Part shown: positions 25,815 through 35,727 of the stretch, piece after piece
Layout of the letters: the number at the start of each line of letters is the position of its first letter
How positions within the stretch are numbered: position 1 is the stretch's first letter
Origin: Cellulomonas sp. PhB150
Lineage (GTDB): Bacteria > Actinomycetota > Actinomycetes > Actinomycetales > Cellulomonadaceae
Length of the DNA stretch: 64,000 nt
Assembly: GCF_003755175.1 (NCBI RefSeq)
Contig: NZ_RKHX01000005.1
Span: forward strand, 248,001-312,000
Direction of reading: 5' to 3'
The notes under the pieces: generated by a model
Told to the model about the DNA's origin: nothing
Databases searched by the model: none
The model's input: the letters and a program-made list of their open reading frames with translations, nothing else
Made by a program: the position numbers and the translations under genes

Positions 25815-28775
25815 ATGCAGAACCCCCGAGCGGCCACCGGCCGCCGCCGCGCGACAGCTGTCGCCGGCTCGCTGGTCGTCGCGCTCGCCGCGACGACCTT
25901 CTCCGCGCTCCCCGCGCAGGCCGCTCCGGCCGCGCCGGGCTCCGTGGTCTCCGACTCCCTCTCGTCCTGGAACCTGGGCGAGACGCGCACCGCCGGCCAC
26001 AACGCCCTCGTCGCCAACGGTCTCCACGTCTGGACCGAGGCGAGCGCGAACGGCAACCAGCAGTCCAAGGCCGCCGCGTACCGCGGGATCTCGGTCCCGC
26101 TCGCCGACCTCGGCGAGCCGTCGATCGAGTTCGCGAGCTACACCGGCGTCCGCCCGAGCATCCAGCTCGGCGTGGACAAGGACGGCAACGGCACCTGGGA
26201 CGGCTACGTCGTCGGCGAGCCGTGGGCCTACGGCGACGGCGAGTGGTGGTCCTCCAAGGACTTCGGCATCGCGTCCGGCATGGGCTACACCAGCTTCGGC
26301 ACGCTCGCGGACTTCAGCGCGGCCAACCCTCACGCCGTCGTGACCAGCTTCGGCTACAGCCTCGGGTCCGGCGTCATCGGCGACGCCGTCATCAGCAAGC
26401 TGTCGGTCGCGAACGTCGACTACACCTTCAAGCTCCCGACGACGGCCCCGTGCGTCGAGACGACGCAGGCGCTCCTCTCGACCGACGCCAACACGCGCGG
26501 CTGGGGCTTCTCCGAGTCCGGCACGGGCGGTTCGAACACCTACGTCGACGGCGGCCTGAACGTCGTCACCGTCGCACCGCAGGGCAGCCAGAGCAAGGCC
26601 GCTGGCTACGTCGCGGCTGACTTCGCGCTGCAGGACGCCGGCGTCCCGTCGATGGACTACACCTCCAACTCGGGCGAGCAGCCCGGTCTGCAGATGACGA
26701 TCTCGCTCGACGGCGTCTGGAACGGCAACCTCGTCTACGAGCCGCTGTTCGACAAGTGGTGGGGAACGCGTGCCATCCCGGGCGTGCCGGCCGGCCCGAA
26801 CCCGAGCTACCAGAAGGCGTACGGCACGCTCGACGAGATCCTCGCGGGCTCGCAGGGCCACGCCGTCCGGGTGATCGCGGTGGGCTACTCGCTCGGCGGC
26901 AACGCCATCGGCGACGCGACGATCCACTCGATCACCGCGGGCTGCACCACGTACTCGTTCACCAGCCAGAAGCACGCGACCTCCTACGAGGCCATCGCCC
27001 AGCCCCTCCCCGCCACGGACTCGAACACTCGCGGCTGGACCGCGGGCGGCGCCGGTGCGGTCGAGTTCCTCGACGGCGGCGTGAAGCTGAACGTCCCCGG
27101 TGACTGGTCCGAGACGTGGATCGAGCGCGCGTACGACGGCACGCTGGCCTCGCTCGGCGACGTCGTCGACTTCGACGCGACGCCCTCGCAGTACGTCGGG
27201 ATCCGCGTGGAGACGACGAAGGGTGAGATCACCTTCGAGAAGGAGTCCTCCTACCAGGGCAACTGGTGGAGCACGTCCGACTTCGGCGTCGGCGCCGGCA
27301 TGGGCTACGCGTCCTTCGCCTCGCTCGACGACTACATCACCGCGAACCCGGACGTCCGGGTCACCGGGGTCCGCCTCAGCTACACGAACCCGCAGGCCGC
27401 GTCGACGATCCTCGACGGCGTGACCTTCGGCGGCGTGCACTACTCCTTCACCAAGGAGAAGCACCCGACGGTCTACTCGACGATCACCGCCGCCCCCGTG
27501 GCGACGGACCTGAACACGCGCGGCTGGACCGCGCACGGTGACGTCTCGTACGTCGCCGGCGGCGTGAAGCTCGCGGTCGCCGGGGACTGGGCGGAGACGT
27601 GGATCGAGCGCGCCTACTCGGGCACGCTGGCGTCGATCGGCTCGGTCGTCGACTTCGACGCGACGCCGTCGCAGTACGTCGGCATCCACCTGACCACGCC
27701 CAAGGGCGAGATCACGTTCGAGAAGGACGCCTCGTACTCCGGCAAGTGGTGGAGCACGTCGGACTTCGGCGTGGACGGCTCGTTCTACCGGTCGTTCGCC
27801 TCGCTCGACGACTTCATCACGGCGAACCCGACCCTCCAGGTCACCAAGGTCCGCCTGCTCTACACGAACGGCTCCGCGGCCTCGACCGTGATCAAGAGCG
27901 CCACCTTCGGCGGCACGAAGTACACCTTCACCCGTGCGGGCACGGCGACGGTCTCGGCCAAGCCGGCTGCCGGCTCGGCCAACAAGGCCGGCTCGCTGGC
28001 CGTCTCGGTCACCTCTCCTGGCGCGGTCGTCTCCGGCACCGTCAAGGTGACCGAGGGCAAGACGGTCCTCGGCACGGCGACCCTGGTGGCCGGCAAGGCC
28101 ACGGTGAAGCTCCTGCCCCTCAAGGCGGGCACGCACACCGTGTCGGTGGCGTTCTCCTCCTCGACCTCCACGGTCAAGAACGCGAGCACCACGGCCAAGG
28201 TCGCCGTCGCGAAGGCGTCGTCGTCGGTCAAGGCGTCCTTCGCCAAGACCCTCACCTACGGGAAGTCGTCGTCGGTCTCGGTCAAGGTCTCCGCCGCGAA
28301 CGGCCTCGCGGCCACTGGCAGGGTCGAGGTCCGCGAGGGCGCCAAGGTGCTCAAGTCCGCCACGCTGGCGAAGGGCGCGGCGAAGATCGCTCTGCCCAAG
28401 TCCCTCAAGGCCGGCTCGCACAAGCTGACGGTCGTCTACACGGGCACCTCGCAGATCGCCTCGGCGAAGGCCGCCTCGACGGTCAAGGTCGCCAAGGCCA
28501 CGTCGAAGGTCTCCTACACGTTCGGCGCCAAGCGCACCGTGGTCGTGAAGGTCTCCGCGCCGGGCGTCAAGGTGACCGGCAAGGTGCAGCTCGTGGTCAA
28601 CCCGTCCGCGCGGGGCGTCACGACCCTCGTCACGGCCGCCACGGTGAAGAACGGCAAGGCGACCCTCACGCTGCCGCGCGTCACCTACGGCACGTACAAG
28701 GTGACGGTGAAGTACCTCGGCACGACGAGCGTCAAGGCGGCGAAGTCGTCGTCGCGGGTGCTCGAGCTGTCCTGA
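25815..28775 (+). CDS. Large secreted protein: four tandem lectin-like repeats plus Ig-like tail
   Basis: The 986-aa product has a signal peptide ending ALPAQAAP. Four related repeats of about 165 residues follow (about 35-213, 215-385, 387-548, 551-705). Each opens with a W-containing motif (NTRGWTA or NTRGWGF), has a G-D/E-x-W strand, WWSTSDFG or a variant, and ends in YSF or YTF. Repeats 3 and 4 are nearly identical in DFDATPSQYVGI. Three Lys-rich Ig-like domains (about 707-986) make up the tail, similar to the HtaA protein before it. The aromatic-rich beta repeats suggest carbohydrate binding or adhesion, but I do not recognise the family. There is no TM or sortase motif. A CRP-type site upstream suggests carbon control. 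Confidence 0.78.
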   Translation: MQNPRAATGRRRATAVAGSLVVALAATTFSALPAQAAPAAPGSVVSDSLSSWNLGETRTAGHNALVANGLHVWTEASANGNQQSKAAAYRGISVPLADLGEPSIEFASYTGVRPSIQLGVDKDGNGTWDGYVVGEPWAYGDGEWWSSKDFGIASGMGYTSFGTLADFSAANPHAVVTSFGYSLGSGVIGDAVISKLSVANVDYTFKLPTTAPCVETTQALLSTDANTRGWGFSESGTGGSNTYVDGGLNVVTVAPQGSQSKAAGYVAADFALQDAGVPSMDYTSNSGEQPGLQMTISLDGVWNGNLVYEPLFDKWWGTRAIPGVPAGPNPSYQKAYGTLDEILAGSQGHAVRVIAVGYSLGGNAIGDATIHSITAGCTTYSFTSQKHATSYEAIAQPLPATDSNTRGWTAGGAGAVEFLDGGVKLNVPGDWSETWIERAYDGTLASLGDVVDFDATPSQYVGIRVETTKGEITFEKESSYQGNWWSTSDFGVGAGMGYASFASLDDYITANPDVRVTGVRLSYTNPQAASTILDGVTFGGVHYSFTKEKHPTVYSTITAAPVATDLNTRGWTAHGDVSYVAGGVKLAVAGDWAETWIERAYSGTLASIGSVVDFDATPSQYVGIHLTTPKGEITFEKDASYSGKWWSTSDFGVDGSFYRSFASLDDFITANPTLQVTKVRLLYTNGSAASTVIKSATFGGTKYTFTRAGTATVSAKPAAGSANKAGSLAVSVTSPGAVVSGTVKVTEGKTVLGTATLVAGKATVKLLPLKAGTHTVSVAFSSSTSTVKNASTTAKVAVAKASSSVKASFAKTLTYGKSSSVSVKVSAANGLAATGRVEVREGAKVLKSATLAKGAAKIALPKSLKAGSHKLTVVYTGTSQIASAKAASTVKVAKATSKVSYTFGAKRTVVVKVSAPGVKVTGKVQLVVNPSARGVTTLVTAATVKNGKATLTLPRVTYGTYKVTVKYLGTTSVKAAKSSSRVLELS

Positions 28776-28790
28776 TCGTCGTCTGACCAC

Positions 28791-28826
28791 AGCGGGGCGG
28801 TCCGGGTTCTCCCGGGCCGCCCCGCT
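28791..28826 (+). terminator. Hairpin terminator after the 986-aa secreted protein
   Basis: AGCGGGGCGG pairs exactly with CCGCCCCGCT, and an inner CCGGG/CCCGG segment extends the stem. It lies 15 bp after the stop and marks the end of the surface island. Confidence 0.82.
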
Positions 28827-28875
28827 GCGTCGTGCCCGGCGCTCCGCCCGGTGCCCGTCAAGGGACGGACAGGCG

Positions 28876-28903
28876 TTCGCCGTGCGCCACGGCCCCCTAT
28901 CCT
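28876..28903 (+). promoter_or_regulatory. Candidate promoter for hom-thrC-thrB
   Basis: TTCGCC and TATCCT are separated by 16 bp, 43 bp upstream of the hom GTG. The match to the housekeeping consensus is only fair at the -35. No riboswitch-like leader is visible. Confidence 0.4.
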
Positions 28904-28945
28904 GTGCCTCAGTCATCCCCCTGATCGTTCGTGGAGGTCTCACCC

Positions 28946-30241
28946 GTGCCCGACAAGCTGAGGATCGCGCTGCTCGGCTGCGGCGTGGTCGGCACGCAGG
29001 TGGCCCGCCTGCTGATCGAGCAGGCCGACGACCTGGCGGCGCGCGTCGGGGCGCCGCTCGAGCTCGTCGGCATCGCGGTGCGTGACCTGTCCGTCGAGCG
29101 CGAGGGCGTGGACGCCACGCTCCTGACGACAGACGCGGAGGCGCTCGTCGCCGGCGCGGACGTCGTCGTCGAGGTCATGGGGGGCATCGAGCCCGCGCGC
29201 ACGCTCATCCTGCGCGCGATCGAGCACGGCGCGTCCGTCGTGACCGCCAACAAGGCGCTGCTCGCGCAGGACGGACCCACGCTCTACGCCGCTGCGGACG
29301 CCGCCGGCGTGGACCTGTACTTCGAGGCGGCCGTCGCGGGCGCGATCCCGATCGTCCGCCCGGTGCGCGAGTCGCTCGCGGGTGACACGGTGCGCCGCGT
29401 GCTCGGCATCGTCAACGGCACCACCAACTACGTCCTGGACCGCATGGCCACCGACGGCCTCGACCTCGACCAGGCGGTCAAGGAGGCGCAGGCGCTCGGC
29501 TACGCGGAGGCCGACCCGACGGCCGACGTCGAGGGGTTCGACGCCGCGGCCAAGGCCGCCATCCTCGCGTCCCTCGCCTTCCACACGCGTGTCTCGATCG
29601 ACGACGTGCAGCGCGAGGGCATCACCGCGCTCACGGCCGACGACGTCGCGTGGGCGGCCGGCACCGGGCACGTCATCAAGCTGCTGGCGATCGCCGAGCG
29701 CAACACGGGCGACGACGGCACCGACGGCATCCAGGTGCGCGTGCACCCCGCGCTGGTGCCCGCCGACCACCCGCTCGCCGGCGTGCGGGGCGCGTTCAAC
29801 GCGGTGTTCATCGAGGCCGAGGCTGCCGGCGAGCTCATGTTCTACGGTCGCGGCGCGGGCGGCGCCCCGACGGCTTCGGCGGTGCTCGGCGACGTCGTCT
29901 CCGTGGCCCGGCACCGGGTGCTCGGTGGCCGCGGGCCGGTCGAGTCGTCCTACGCGGACCTGCCCGTGCTGCCGGCCGCGGCGGCCCGCACGCGCTACCA
30001 GGTGCGCCTCGAGGTCGCCGACCAGCCCGGCGTCCTGGCCCAGGTGGCCGCCGTCCTGGCCGAGCACGGCGTCTCCATCGAGGCGGTCCGGCAGACCCCC
30101 GCGCCCGACGAGCACGTCGCGCGCCTGCTCATCACCACGCACGCCGCCAGCGAGCGAGCGCTCGCCGGCACGGTCGAGGCCATCGCCGGCCTGGACGTCG
30201 TGCGCGCCGTGGTGTCCGTCCTGCGAGTCGAGGGAGCCTGA
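28946..30241 (+). CDS. hom: Homoserine dehydrogenase
   Basis: The 431-aa enzyme reduces aspartate semialdehyde to homoserine, the branch to threonine and methionine. It has an NAD(P) fold with [10 protein letters not shown] at the N-terminus, the catalytic domain with [14 protein letters not shown] and [18 protein letters not shown], and a C-terminal ACT domain (about 350-431, [20 protein letters not shown]) that gives threonine feedback control. GTG at 28946 is chosen because GGAGGT lies 8 nt upstream; the GTG at 28931 would use the ribosome site as codons. Its stop overlaps the thrC ATG by 1 nt. Confidence 0.96.
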   Translation: MPDKLRIALLGCGVVGTQVARLLIEQADDLAARVGAPLELVGIAVRDLSVEREGVDATLLTTDAEALVAGADVVVEVMGGIEPARTLILRAIEHGASVVTANKALLAQDGPTLYAAADAAGVDLYFEAAVAGAIPIVRPVRESLAGDTVRRVLGIVNGTTNYVLDRMATDGLDLDQAVKEAQALGYAEADPTADVEGFDAAAKAAILASLAFHTRVSIDDVQREGITALTADDVAWAAGTGHVIKLLAIAERNTGDDGTDGIQVRVHPALVPADHPLAGVRGAFNAVFIEAEAAGELMFYGRGAGGAPTASAVLGDVVSVARHRVLGGRGPVESSYADLPVLPAAAARTRYQVRLEVADQPGVLAQVAAVLAEHGVSIEAVRQTPAPDEHVARLLITTHAASERALAGTVEAIAGLDVVRAVVSVLRVEGA

Positions 30242-31311
30242 TGGCCCACCAGTGGCGCGGCGTCATCGCCGAGTACGCCGACTTCCTGCCCGAGCACCTC
30301 AAGACCCACATCGTCACGCTGGGTGAGGGCGGCACGCCGCTCGTCGCCGCGCCCGTGCTGTCCGAGCGGGTCGGTGCCGAGGTCTTCGTCAAGGTCGAGG
30401 GCATGAACCCGACCGGGTCGTTCAAGGACCGCGGCATGACGGCCGCGATCTCCGCCGCGGCGGCGCGCGGGGCCAAGGCCGTCGTGTGCGCCTCGACCGG
30501 GAACACCTCCGCCTCCGCCGCCGCCTACGCGACGCGCGCCGGCATGGTCTGCGCCGTGCTCGTGCCCGAGGGCAAGATCGCGATGGGCAAGCTGAGCCAG
30601 GCGGTCGCCCACGGCGCGACGCTGCTGCAGGTCGACGGCAACTTCGACGACTGCCTCGTGGCGGCGCGCAAGCTCGCCGAGGCCTACCCCGTCGAGCTCG
30701 TGAACTCGGTCAACCCCGACCGCATCCAGGGCCAGAAGACGGGCGCGTTCGAGATCGTCGACGCGCTCGGCGACGCGCCGGACATCTTCGTGCTGCCCGT
30801 CGGGAACGCCGGCAACATCACGGCGTACTGGAAGGGCTTCCAGGAGTACGCCGAGGCGGGCCTGGCGACCAGGACCCCGATCGTGTGGGGCTTCCAGGCG
30901 GCCGGCGCGGCACCGATCGTGCGGGGCTTCCCCGTCGACGAGCCCGAGACGATCGCGACCGCGATCCGGATCGGGAACCCCGCGTCGTGGCAGCAGGCCG
31001 AGGACGCGCGCGACACGTCGGGCGGGCTCATCGAGGCCGTCACGGACGAGCAGATCCTGGCCGCGCACCGCGTGCTGTCCGCGGAGGTCGGCGTGTTCGT
31101 CGAGCCCGCGTCCGCCGCCGGGGTCGCGGGCCTGCTGGCACTGTCGGAGGCCGGTCGCGTGCCCGCGGGCGCGCGCATCGTCATCACGGTCACCGGCCAC
31201 GGCCTCAAGGACCCGCAGTGGGCGCTGCGCACGCCCGACGGCGGCGACGTGCAGCCCGTGCGGGTCACCGCGGACGTCGTGTCCATCGCGACCGCGCTCG
31301 GCCTGGACTGA
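30241..31311 (+). CDS. thrC: Threonine synthase
   Basis: The 356-aa fold type II PLP enzyme converts O-phosphohomoserine to threonine. PTGSFKDRG carries the PLP Lys (K62), [13 protein letters not shown] binds the phosphate side, and [14 protein letters not shown] and the C-terminal [11 protein letters not shown] are family motifs. It is the short form typical of actinobacteria. The ATG overlaps the hom stop by 1 nt and thrB follows after 4 nt, so the operon is tightly coupled. Confidence 0.97.
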   Translation: MAHQWRGVIAEYADFLPEHLKTHIVTLGEGGTPLVAAPVLSERVGAEVFVKVEGMNPTGSFKDRGMTAAISAAAARGAKAVVCASTGNTSASAAAYATRAGMVCAVLVPEGKIAMGKLSQAVAHGATLLQVDGNFDDCLVAARKLAEAYPVELVNSVNPDRIQGQKTGAFEIVDALGDAPDIFVLPVGNAGNITAYWKGFQEYAEAGLATRTPIVWGFQAAGAAPIVRGFPVDEPETIATAIRIGNPASWQQAEDARDTSGGLIEAVTDEQILAAHRVLSAEVGVFVEPASAAGVAGLLALSEAGRVPAGARIVITVTGHGLKDPQWALRTPDGGDVQPVRVTADVVSIATALGLD

Positions 31312-31315
31312 TCCC

Positions 31316-32251
31316 GTGCGGCTCGGTGCGGACCGCGTCCGCGTGCGCGTGCCCGCCACGAGCGCCAACCTCGGCCCCGGGTTCGACGCCCTCGGCCTCG
31401 CGCTGGCCCTGCACGACGACCTCGAGGTCCGGCTGCTCGGCTCGGCCGACGTCGTCGTCGAGGTCACGGGCGAGGGGGCCGGCGAGGTGCCCGACGACGA
31501 GCGGCACCTCGTCGTGCAGGCTCTGCGCGCGGCGCTCGACCTGGTCGGCGCGCCGCAGGCGGGGCTCCACCTGATCTGCCACAACCGCATCCCCCACGGG
31601 CGCGGGCTCGGGTCGTCGGCGGCGGCCGTCGTCGCGGGCATCGCGGCCGCGCGCGGGCTCGTGTCCGAGCCGGAGGCGCTGTCCGACGAGGTCGTCCTCG
31701 GGCTGGCCACGCAGATGGAGGGGCACCCGGACAACGCGGCTCCCGCGATCCACGGCGGCGCGACCGTCGCGTGGAGCACGGACGGCGGAGTGCGTGCCGC
31801 GGCACTCGCGGTCCACCCGGACGTCGCACCCGTCGCGATCGTGCCGGCGACCCGGCTGTCGACCGCGTCCGCGCGCGGCGTCCTGCCCGCGACCGTGCCG
31901 CACCGCGACGCCGCCTTCCAGGCCGGTCGCGCGGCGCTGCTGGTCGAGGCGCTCGGTCGTCGGCCGGACCTGCTGCTCGACGCGACCGCCGACCGTCTCC
32001 ACCAGGACTACCGGCGCGCGGTGATGCCTCACTCGCTGGCCCTGGTCGACGCGCTGCGCGCGGCCGGCGTCGCCGCGGTGGTATCCGGAGCGGGCCCGAC
32101 CGTGCTCGCCCTCGCGCGCCGCACCGCGTCGGGGACGGACGCCGACGACGCGATCGCCACGGCCTTCGGTCCGACGATGGGGGGCTGGCGGGTCCTGCCG
32201 CTCGCCGTCGACACCGACGGGGTCCAGGTCGCGCGCGTCGCGAACGGGTGA
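31316..32251 (+). CDS. thrB: Homoserine kinase
   Basis: The 311-aa GHMP-family kinase phosphorylates homoserine for threonine synthase. The N-terminal VPATSANLGPGFDALGLAL is the family opening, GRGLGSSAAAVVAG the ATP-binding loop and VSGAGPTVLAL the third GHMP motif. The GTG start lies 4 nt after the thrC stop with no separate ribosome site, consistent with re-initiation. It closes the hom-thrC-thrB operon. Confidence 0.96.
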   Translation: MRLGADRVRVRVPATSANLGPGFDALGLALALHDDLEVRLLGSADVVVEVTGEGAGEVPDDERHLVVQALRAALDLVGAPQAGLHLICHNRIPHGRGLGSSAAAVVAGIAAARGLVSEPEALSDEVVLGLATQMEGHPDNAAPAIHGGATVAWSTDGGVRAAALAVHPDVAPVAIVPATRLSTASARGVLPATVPHRDAAFQAGRAALLVEALGRRPDLLLDATADRLHQDYRRAVMPHSLALVDALRAAGVAAVVSGAGPTVLALARRTASGTDADDAIATAFGPTMGGWRVLPLAVDTDGVQVARVANG

Positions 32252-32530
32252 AGTGCGCACCGCCGGGTCATGGGGGCCTTCGGCCTGGTCGACAGTGGTA
32301 ATATCGGCGCGTTCCCCGGATCGCATCCTCCGGCCGCCGTGCCGGGACAGCCGGCCGTGATCTCGCGAGATCCGGTCACCCGGGAGCACTCCAGCCCTCG
32401 TGCGCAGGACGTCGCTGACGTCGTCGTACGCCGCACGTGCGGCTTCCATCTCCGTCTCGGTCGTCTCGACCGGACGTAGGCCGACACCCGAGTCCAGGGT
32501 CGCGGCCACCGACGAGGGGAAAGGTCCTTC
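32252..32530 (+). promoter_or_regulatory. rho promoter and long leader with palindromes
   Basis: A -10-like TAATAT lies at 32299-32304, about 227 bp before the rho start, without a convincing -35. The leader contains two perfect 14-bp palindromes, GATCTCGCGAGATC (32359-32372) and GCCGCACGTGCGGC (32430-32443). Long leaders that allow Rho to end its own transcript are known in other bacteria, so autoregulation is likely here. There is no gene in this stretch. Confidence 0.5.
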
Positions 32531-34594
32531 GTGACAGACACCATCGATCCCGCCGTGAGCACGTCCGGCGGGTCCACGCAGTCGATCTCCGCGCTGCGTC
32601 TGCCCGAGCTGCAGGCCCTGGCCTCCGGCCTGGGCGTCAAGGGCACCTCCAAGATGCGCAAGGGTGACCTCGTGGAGGCCATCTCGGCCGCCCGCGGTGC
32701 CAGCCGTCACGGCGCCTCGTCGGCGCTGGACACCCGCCGTGAGCAGACGGTCGCCGTCGCCGACGAGGCGCCCGCCGCGCCCGCCCGCCGCCGCGTCACG
32801 CGTGAGTCCGGCTCCGCCGCGGCGCCGGTGCGCGTCGAGCAGCCCGCCGAGCCGGTCGCACCGCCCGTCCGCCAGCCCGACGCGCTCGCCGGCCTGGAGG
32901 CCGCGCTGGACGCCAAGCTGGGCCACGACTCGCGCCCCGCGAGCACCGACACGCACGCCGACGAGTCGCGCGACGACCGCGCGGCCCGCGCCGCCGACGC
33001 CGTCGGCTCCGTCACCGGCGAGCGTCGTTCGCGCCGGTCCGGCCGCGGCACCGGTGCCCCGCAGGGCGCCGACGAGCAGGACGCACCCGAGGCACCGCGC
33101 CAGGACCGCCAGCAGGGCAACCAGGCGCGCCAGAACGAGCAGGGCGGGGCGCAGGGCAACCGCCAGCAGACCCGCCAGGCCGGCCAGGGCAACCAGGGCG
33201 CCCCGACGAACGGGCAGGCCAACCAGTCCCAGGCCAACCCGAACCAGGCCAACCAGAGCCAGGCCAACCCGAACCAGGGCGAGTTCGACGACGAGACGGG
33301 CGGCCGCCGCCGTCGCTCGCGCGACCGCTACCGCGACCGTGACCGCAAGCGCGGCCGCGGCGCGCGCCCGGGCGGTCCCGACCTGGCGGGCCTCGACGAG
33401 ATCGACGTGAACGACGACGACGTGCTGCTGCCCGTCGCCGGCATCCTCGACGTCCTCGAGAGCTACGCGTTCGTCCGCACCAGCGGCTACCTGCCGGGCC
33501 CGGGCGACGTCTACGTCTCGCTCAACCAGGTCAAGAAGTCGGGCCTGCGCCGCGGCGACGCGATCACCGGTGCCGTGCGCCAGCCGCGCGAGGGCGAGCA
33601 GATCCCGCAGAGCAACCGCCCGAGCAAGGTCAACGCGCTCGTCCGCCTGGACTCGGTCAACGGGCTGGACCCGGAGGAGGCGCGCACGCGCCCCGAGTTC
33701 AGCAAGCTCACGCCGCTGTACCCGCAGGAGCGGCTGCGTCTCGAGACCGAGCCCACCCGCCTGACGCCGCGCATCATCGACATCGTCGCGCCCATCGGCA
33801 AGGGCCAGCGAGGCCTGATCGTCGCGCCCCCGAAGGCCGGCAAGACGATCATCATGCAGCAGATCGCGAACGCCATCGCGATCAACAACCCCGAGGTCCA
33901 CCTCATGGTCGTGCTCGTCGACGAGCGCCCCGAAGAGGTCACGGACATGGAGCGGACGGTCAAGGGCGAGGTCATCGCCTCGACGTTCGACCGCCCCGCC
34001 TCGGACCACACGATCGTCGCCGAGCTCGCGATCGAGCGGGCCAAGCGCCTGGTCGAGCTGGGCCAGGACGTCGTCGTGCTGCTCGACTCGCTGACCCGCC
34101 TGTCGCGCGCCTACAACCTGGCCGCCCCGGCGTCCGGGCGCATCCTGTCCGGTGGTGTCGACGCCTCGGCGCTCTACCCGCCCAAGCGGTTCTTCGGCGC
34201 GGCGCGCAACATCGAGAACGGTGGCTCGCTCACCATCCTGGCCTCGGCGCTGGTCGAGACCGGCTCGAAGATGGACGAGGTCATCTTCGAGGAGTTCAAG
34301 GGCACCGGGAACATGGAGCTGCGCCTGTCCCGCTCGCTCGCGGACAAGCGCATCTTCCCGGCGGTCGACGTCAACGCGTCGAGCACCCGCCGCGAGGAGG
34401 TCCTGCTCTCGCACGACGAGCTCAAGATCGTCTACAAGCTGCGCCGCGTGATGGGTGCGCTCGACCAGACGCAGGCCATCGAGCTGCTGCTCGGCAAGCT
34501 GCGCGACACCAAGTCGAACGTCGAGTTCCTGCTCCAGGTGCAGAAGACGACGCCCGGCAGCTGGGGCGACGAGAACGCGGGCCGCACGGTCTGA
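32531..34594 (+). CDS. rho: Transcription termination factor Rho
   Basis: The 687-aa RNA-dependent ATPase ends transcription at untranslated RNA. It has an N-terminal Rho_N helix domain (about 15-55, [26 protein letters not shown]), then an actinobacterial insertion (about 60-285), disordered and rich in Arg, Gln, Asn and Pro. After that come the OB-fold RNA-binding domain (about 295-370, [14 protein letters not shown]) and the RecA-like motor with Walker [11 protein letters not shown] (GKT at 437-439) and Walker [23 protein letters not shown] precedes the GTG start. The insertion is thought in other actinobacteria to bind RNA. A tandem [10 protein letters not shown] repeat lies within it. 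Confidence 0.97.
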   Translation: MTDTIDPAVSTSGGSTQSISALRLPELQALASGLGVKGTSKMRKGDLVEAISAARGASRHGASSALDTRREQTVAVADEAPAAPARRRVTRESGSAAAPVRVEQPAEPVAPPVRQPDALAGLEAALDAKLGHDSRPASTDTHADESRDDRAARAADAVGSVTGERRSRRSGRGTGAPQGADEQDAPEAPRQDRQQGNQARQNEQGGAQGNRQQTRQAGQGNQGAPTNGQANQSQANPNQANQSQANPNQGEFDDETGGRRRRSRDRYRDRDRKRGRGARPGGPDLAGLDEIDVNDDDVLLPVAGILDVLESYAFVRTSGYLPGPGDVYVSLNQVKKSGLRRGDAITGAVRQPREGEQIPQSNRPSKVNALVRLDSVNGLDPEEARTRPEFSKLTPLYPQERLRLETEPTRLTPRIIDIVAPIGKGQRGLIVAPPKAGKTIIMQQIANAIAINNPEVHLMVVLVDERPEEVTDMERTVKGEVIASTFDRPASDHTIVAELAIERAKRLVELGQDVVVLLDSLTRLSRAYNLAAPASGRILSGGVDASALYPPKRFFGAARNIENGGSLTILASALVETGSKMDEVIFEEFKGTGNMELRLSRSLADKRIFPAVDVNASSTRREEVLLSHDELKIVYKLRRVMGALDQTQAIELLLGKLRDTKSNVEFLLQVQKTTPGSWGDENAGRTV
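33215..33274 (+). repeat. Two 30-bp tandem repeats in the Rho insertion
   Basis: Two copies of a 30-bp unit encode [10 protein letters not shown] twice and differ at only two bases (CAGTCC against CAGAGC). They extend the low-complexity insertion of Rho and are a likely site of length variation. Confidence 0.85.
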
Positions 34595-34609
34595 CGCACG
34601 GCTCCCGAG

Positions 34610-34643
34610 ACGGCCCTGCGCCCCGCAAGGGGAGCGGGGCCGT
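34610..34643 (+). terminator. Terminator after rho
   Basis: ACGGCCC pairs with GGGCCGT, with an inner CGCCCC/GGGG stem around GCAA. It starts 16 bp after the rho stop. Confidence 0.7.
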
Positions 34644-34666
34644 CGGTCGTAGGCCATGATGTCGGC

Positions 34667-35698
34667 GTGCCGCTCGACCCTCCAGATCCCCGTGGCGGCC
34701 GCGCTACCTTCGCCACCGTGGACGACCTGCCGGGGTGGTGGAAGCTGGGCGCGCTGGCGGGTTACGTCGCGGTGTTCGCGCTGGTCACCCAGGTGCCGCG
34801 GCTGTGGGGCGTGCAGTGGCTGTGGGAGCACGCGCTCCTGGTGCTCCCCGTCGTCGCGGTCGGCTGGTTCGCGGGCGTGCTCTGGGCCGCCGAGCGATGG
34901 GCGCCACCGCGTAAGCGCGTTGCCGCAACAGCCCGAGAGGCGCACGCGTACGTCGCTCCCGAGCCGCACGAGGCCCTCGTGCGCGCGCGCAGCACGGCGC
35001 GCCGAATCTCGCTCCGTCGTGCCCTCGCGGTGCTGGCAGTCCCGCTGGCCGGCTGCGCCTACGTGCTGTTCGCGACGTCGGCGGACGACGACCAGCGACT
35101 GCTCGACACCCAGCCCCCTCAGACGGCCGTCGTGGTCGGCGTCCACGTCGAGCCGCTCGACCGGACGCGGACTCCCGACGTCACGGTCGATCTCGGAGGG
35201 CGTCGCGCTGAGCTCGGCCTCAGCTTCGCGGGCGACGGCGACGTCCGTGTCGGTGACGCGATCCAGGTCGTGGTCGACCCCGACGACCCCAGCTACGTCC
35301 TGTCCACCCGCTCGCACGACGACTGGGTCTACGAGGGATGGGTCGCGGTACTCGTCGGAGCGGTCGCGGCCGGCGTCGTGCTCGTCGTCGGGGTGCTCGT
35401 CTGGCGCGCGGGGCCGCCGCGACGAGCGGTCCGCGCGGCACGACGAGCGACGACGACCTCGACGGCGACGGTCGATCGGTACTCGCGCGCCGGCACGGTG
35501 CTCCGTGCCGGAGACACCCGGTGGGTGTTCCGCGGGGCCACGTGGGCAGGGCGCCCCGGGCTCGAGGTCGTCGTTGTGGGAGAGCTCGGTGAGGGCCGGT
35601 GGGTCGTGGTCGACAGCGGACGGACGCGCTGGCCGCTCGCGCCACTGGCCGCGGCTGCACCGGGTGTACCTCTCGAACGCGATGTCGGAGCTCCGTGA
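34667..35698 (+). CDS. Membrane protein of unknown function (DUF3592-like layout)
   Basis: The 343-aa protein has two hydrophobic helices near residues 28-80, a third near 120-140, an extracellular beta-like domain with PDVTVDLGGRRAELGLSF and DAIQVVVDPDDPSYVL, a fourth helix near 225-250, and a C-terminal soluble part with RWVFRGATWAGRPGLEVVV. The outside segment resembles DUF3592-type small beta domains, but I cannot assign it firmly. Start choice is uncertain: GTG at 34667 gives the longest form, and GTG at 34718 is possible. It stands alone after the rho terminator. Confidence 0.6.
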   Translation: MPLDPPDPRGGRATFATVDDLPGWWKLGALAGYVAVFALVTQVPRLWGVQWLWEHALLVLPVVAVGWFAGVLWAAERWAPPRKRVAATAREAHAYVAPEPHEALVRARSTARRISLRRALAVLAVPLAGCAYVLFATSADDDQRLLDTQPPQTAVVVGVHVEPLDRTRTPDVTVDLGGRRAELGLSFAGDGDVRVGDAIQVVVDPDDPSYVLSTRSHDDWVYEGWVAVLVGAVAAGVVLVVGVLVWRAGPPRRAVRAARRATTTSTATVDRYSRAGTVLRAGDTRWVFRGATWAGRPGLEVVVVGELGEGRWVVVDSGRTRWPLAPLAAAAPGVPLERDVGAP

Positions 35699-35727
35699 CA
35701 CCATCGCCTCGACCCCAGGGAGGCGCG

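Noticed and set aside
28791..28945. Riboswitch or attenuator leader before hom
   Set aside because: Apart from the terminator of the preceding gene, the leader is short and shows no Thr/Met codon run or conserved aptamer fold.
14461..28945. Mobile genetic element carrying the heme island
   Set aside because: I found no integrase, transposase, flanking direct repeats or tRNA target at its borders. Transfer remains only a comparative-genomics question.
33215..33274. Short tandem repeats as a CRISPR array
   Set aside because: There are two in-frame direct copies within the Rho coding region, no spacers and no cas genes.
31265..35704. 1479-codon minus-strand frame across thrB and rho
   Set aside because: It runs antisense to thrB, rho and the following membrane-protein gene, with low-complexity composition and no credible start.
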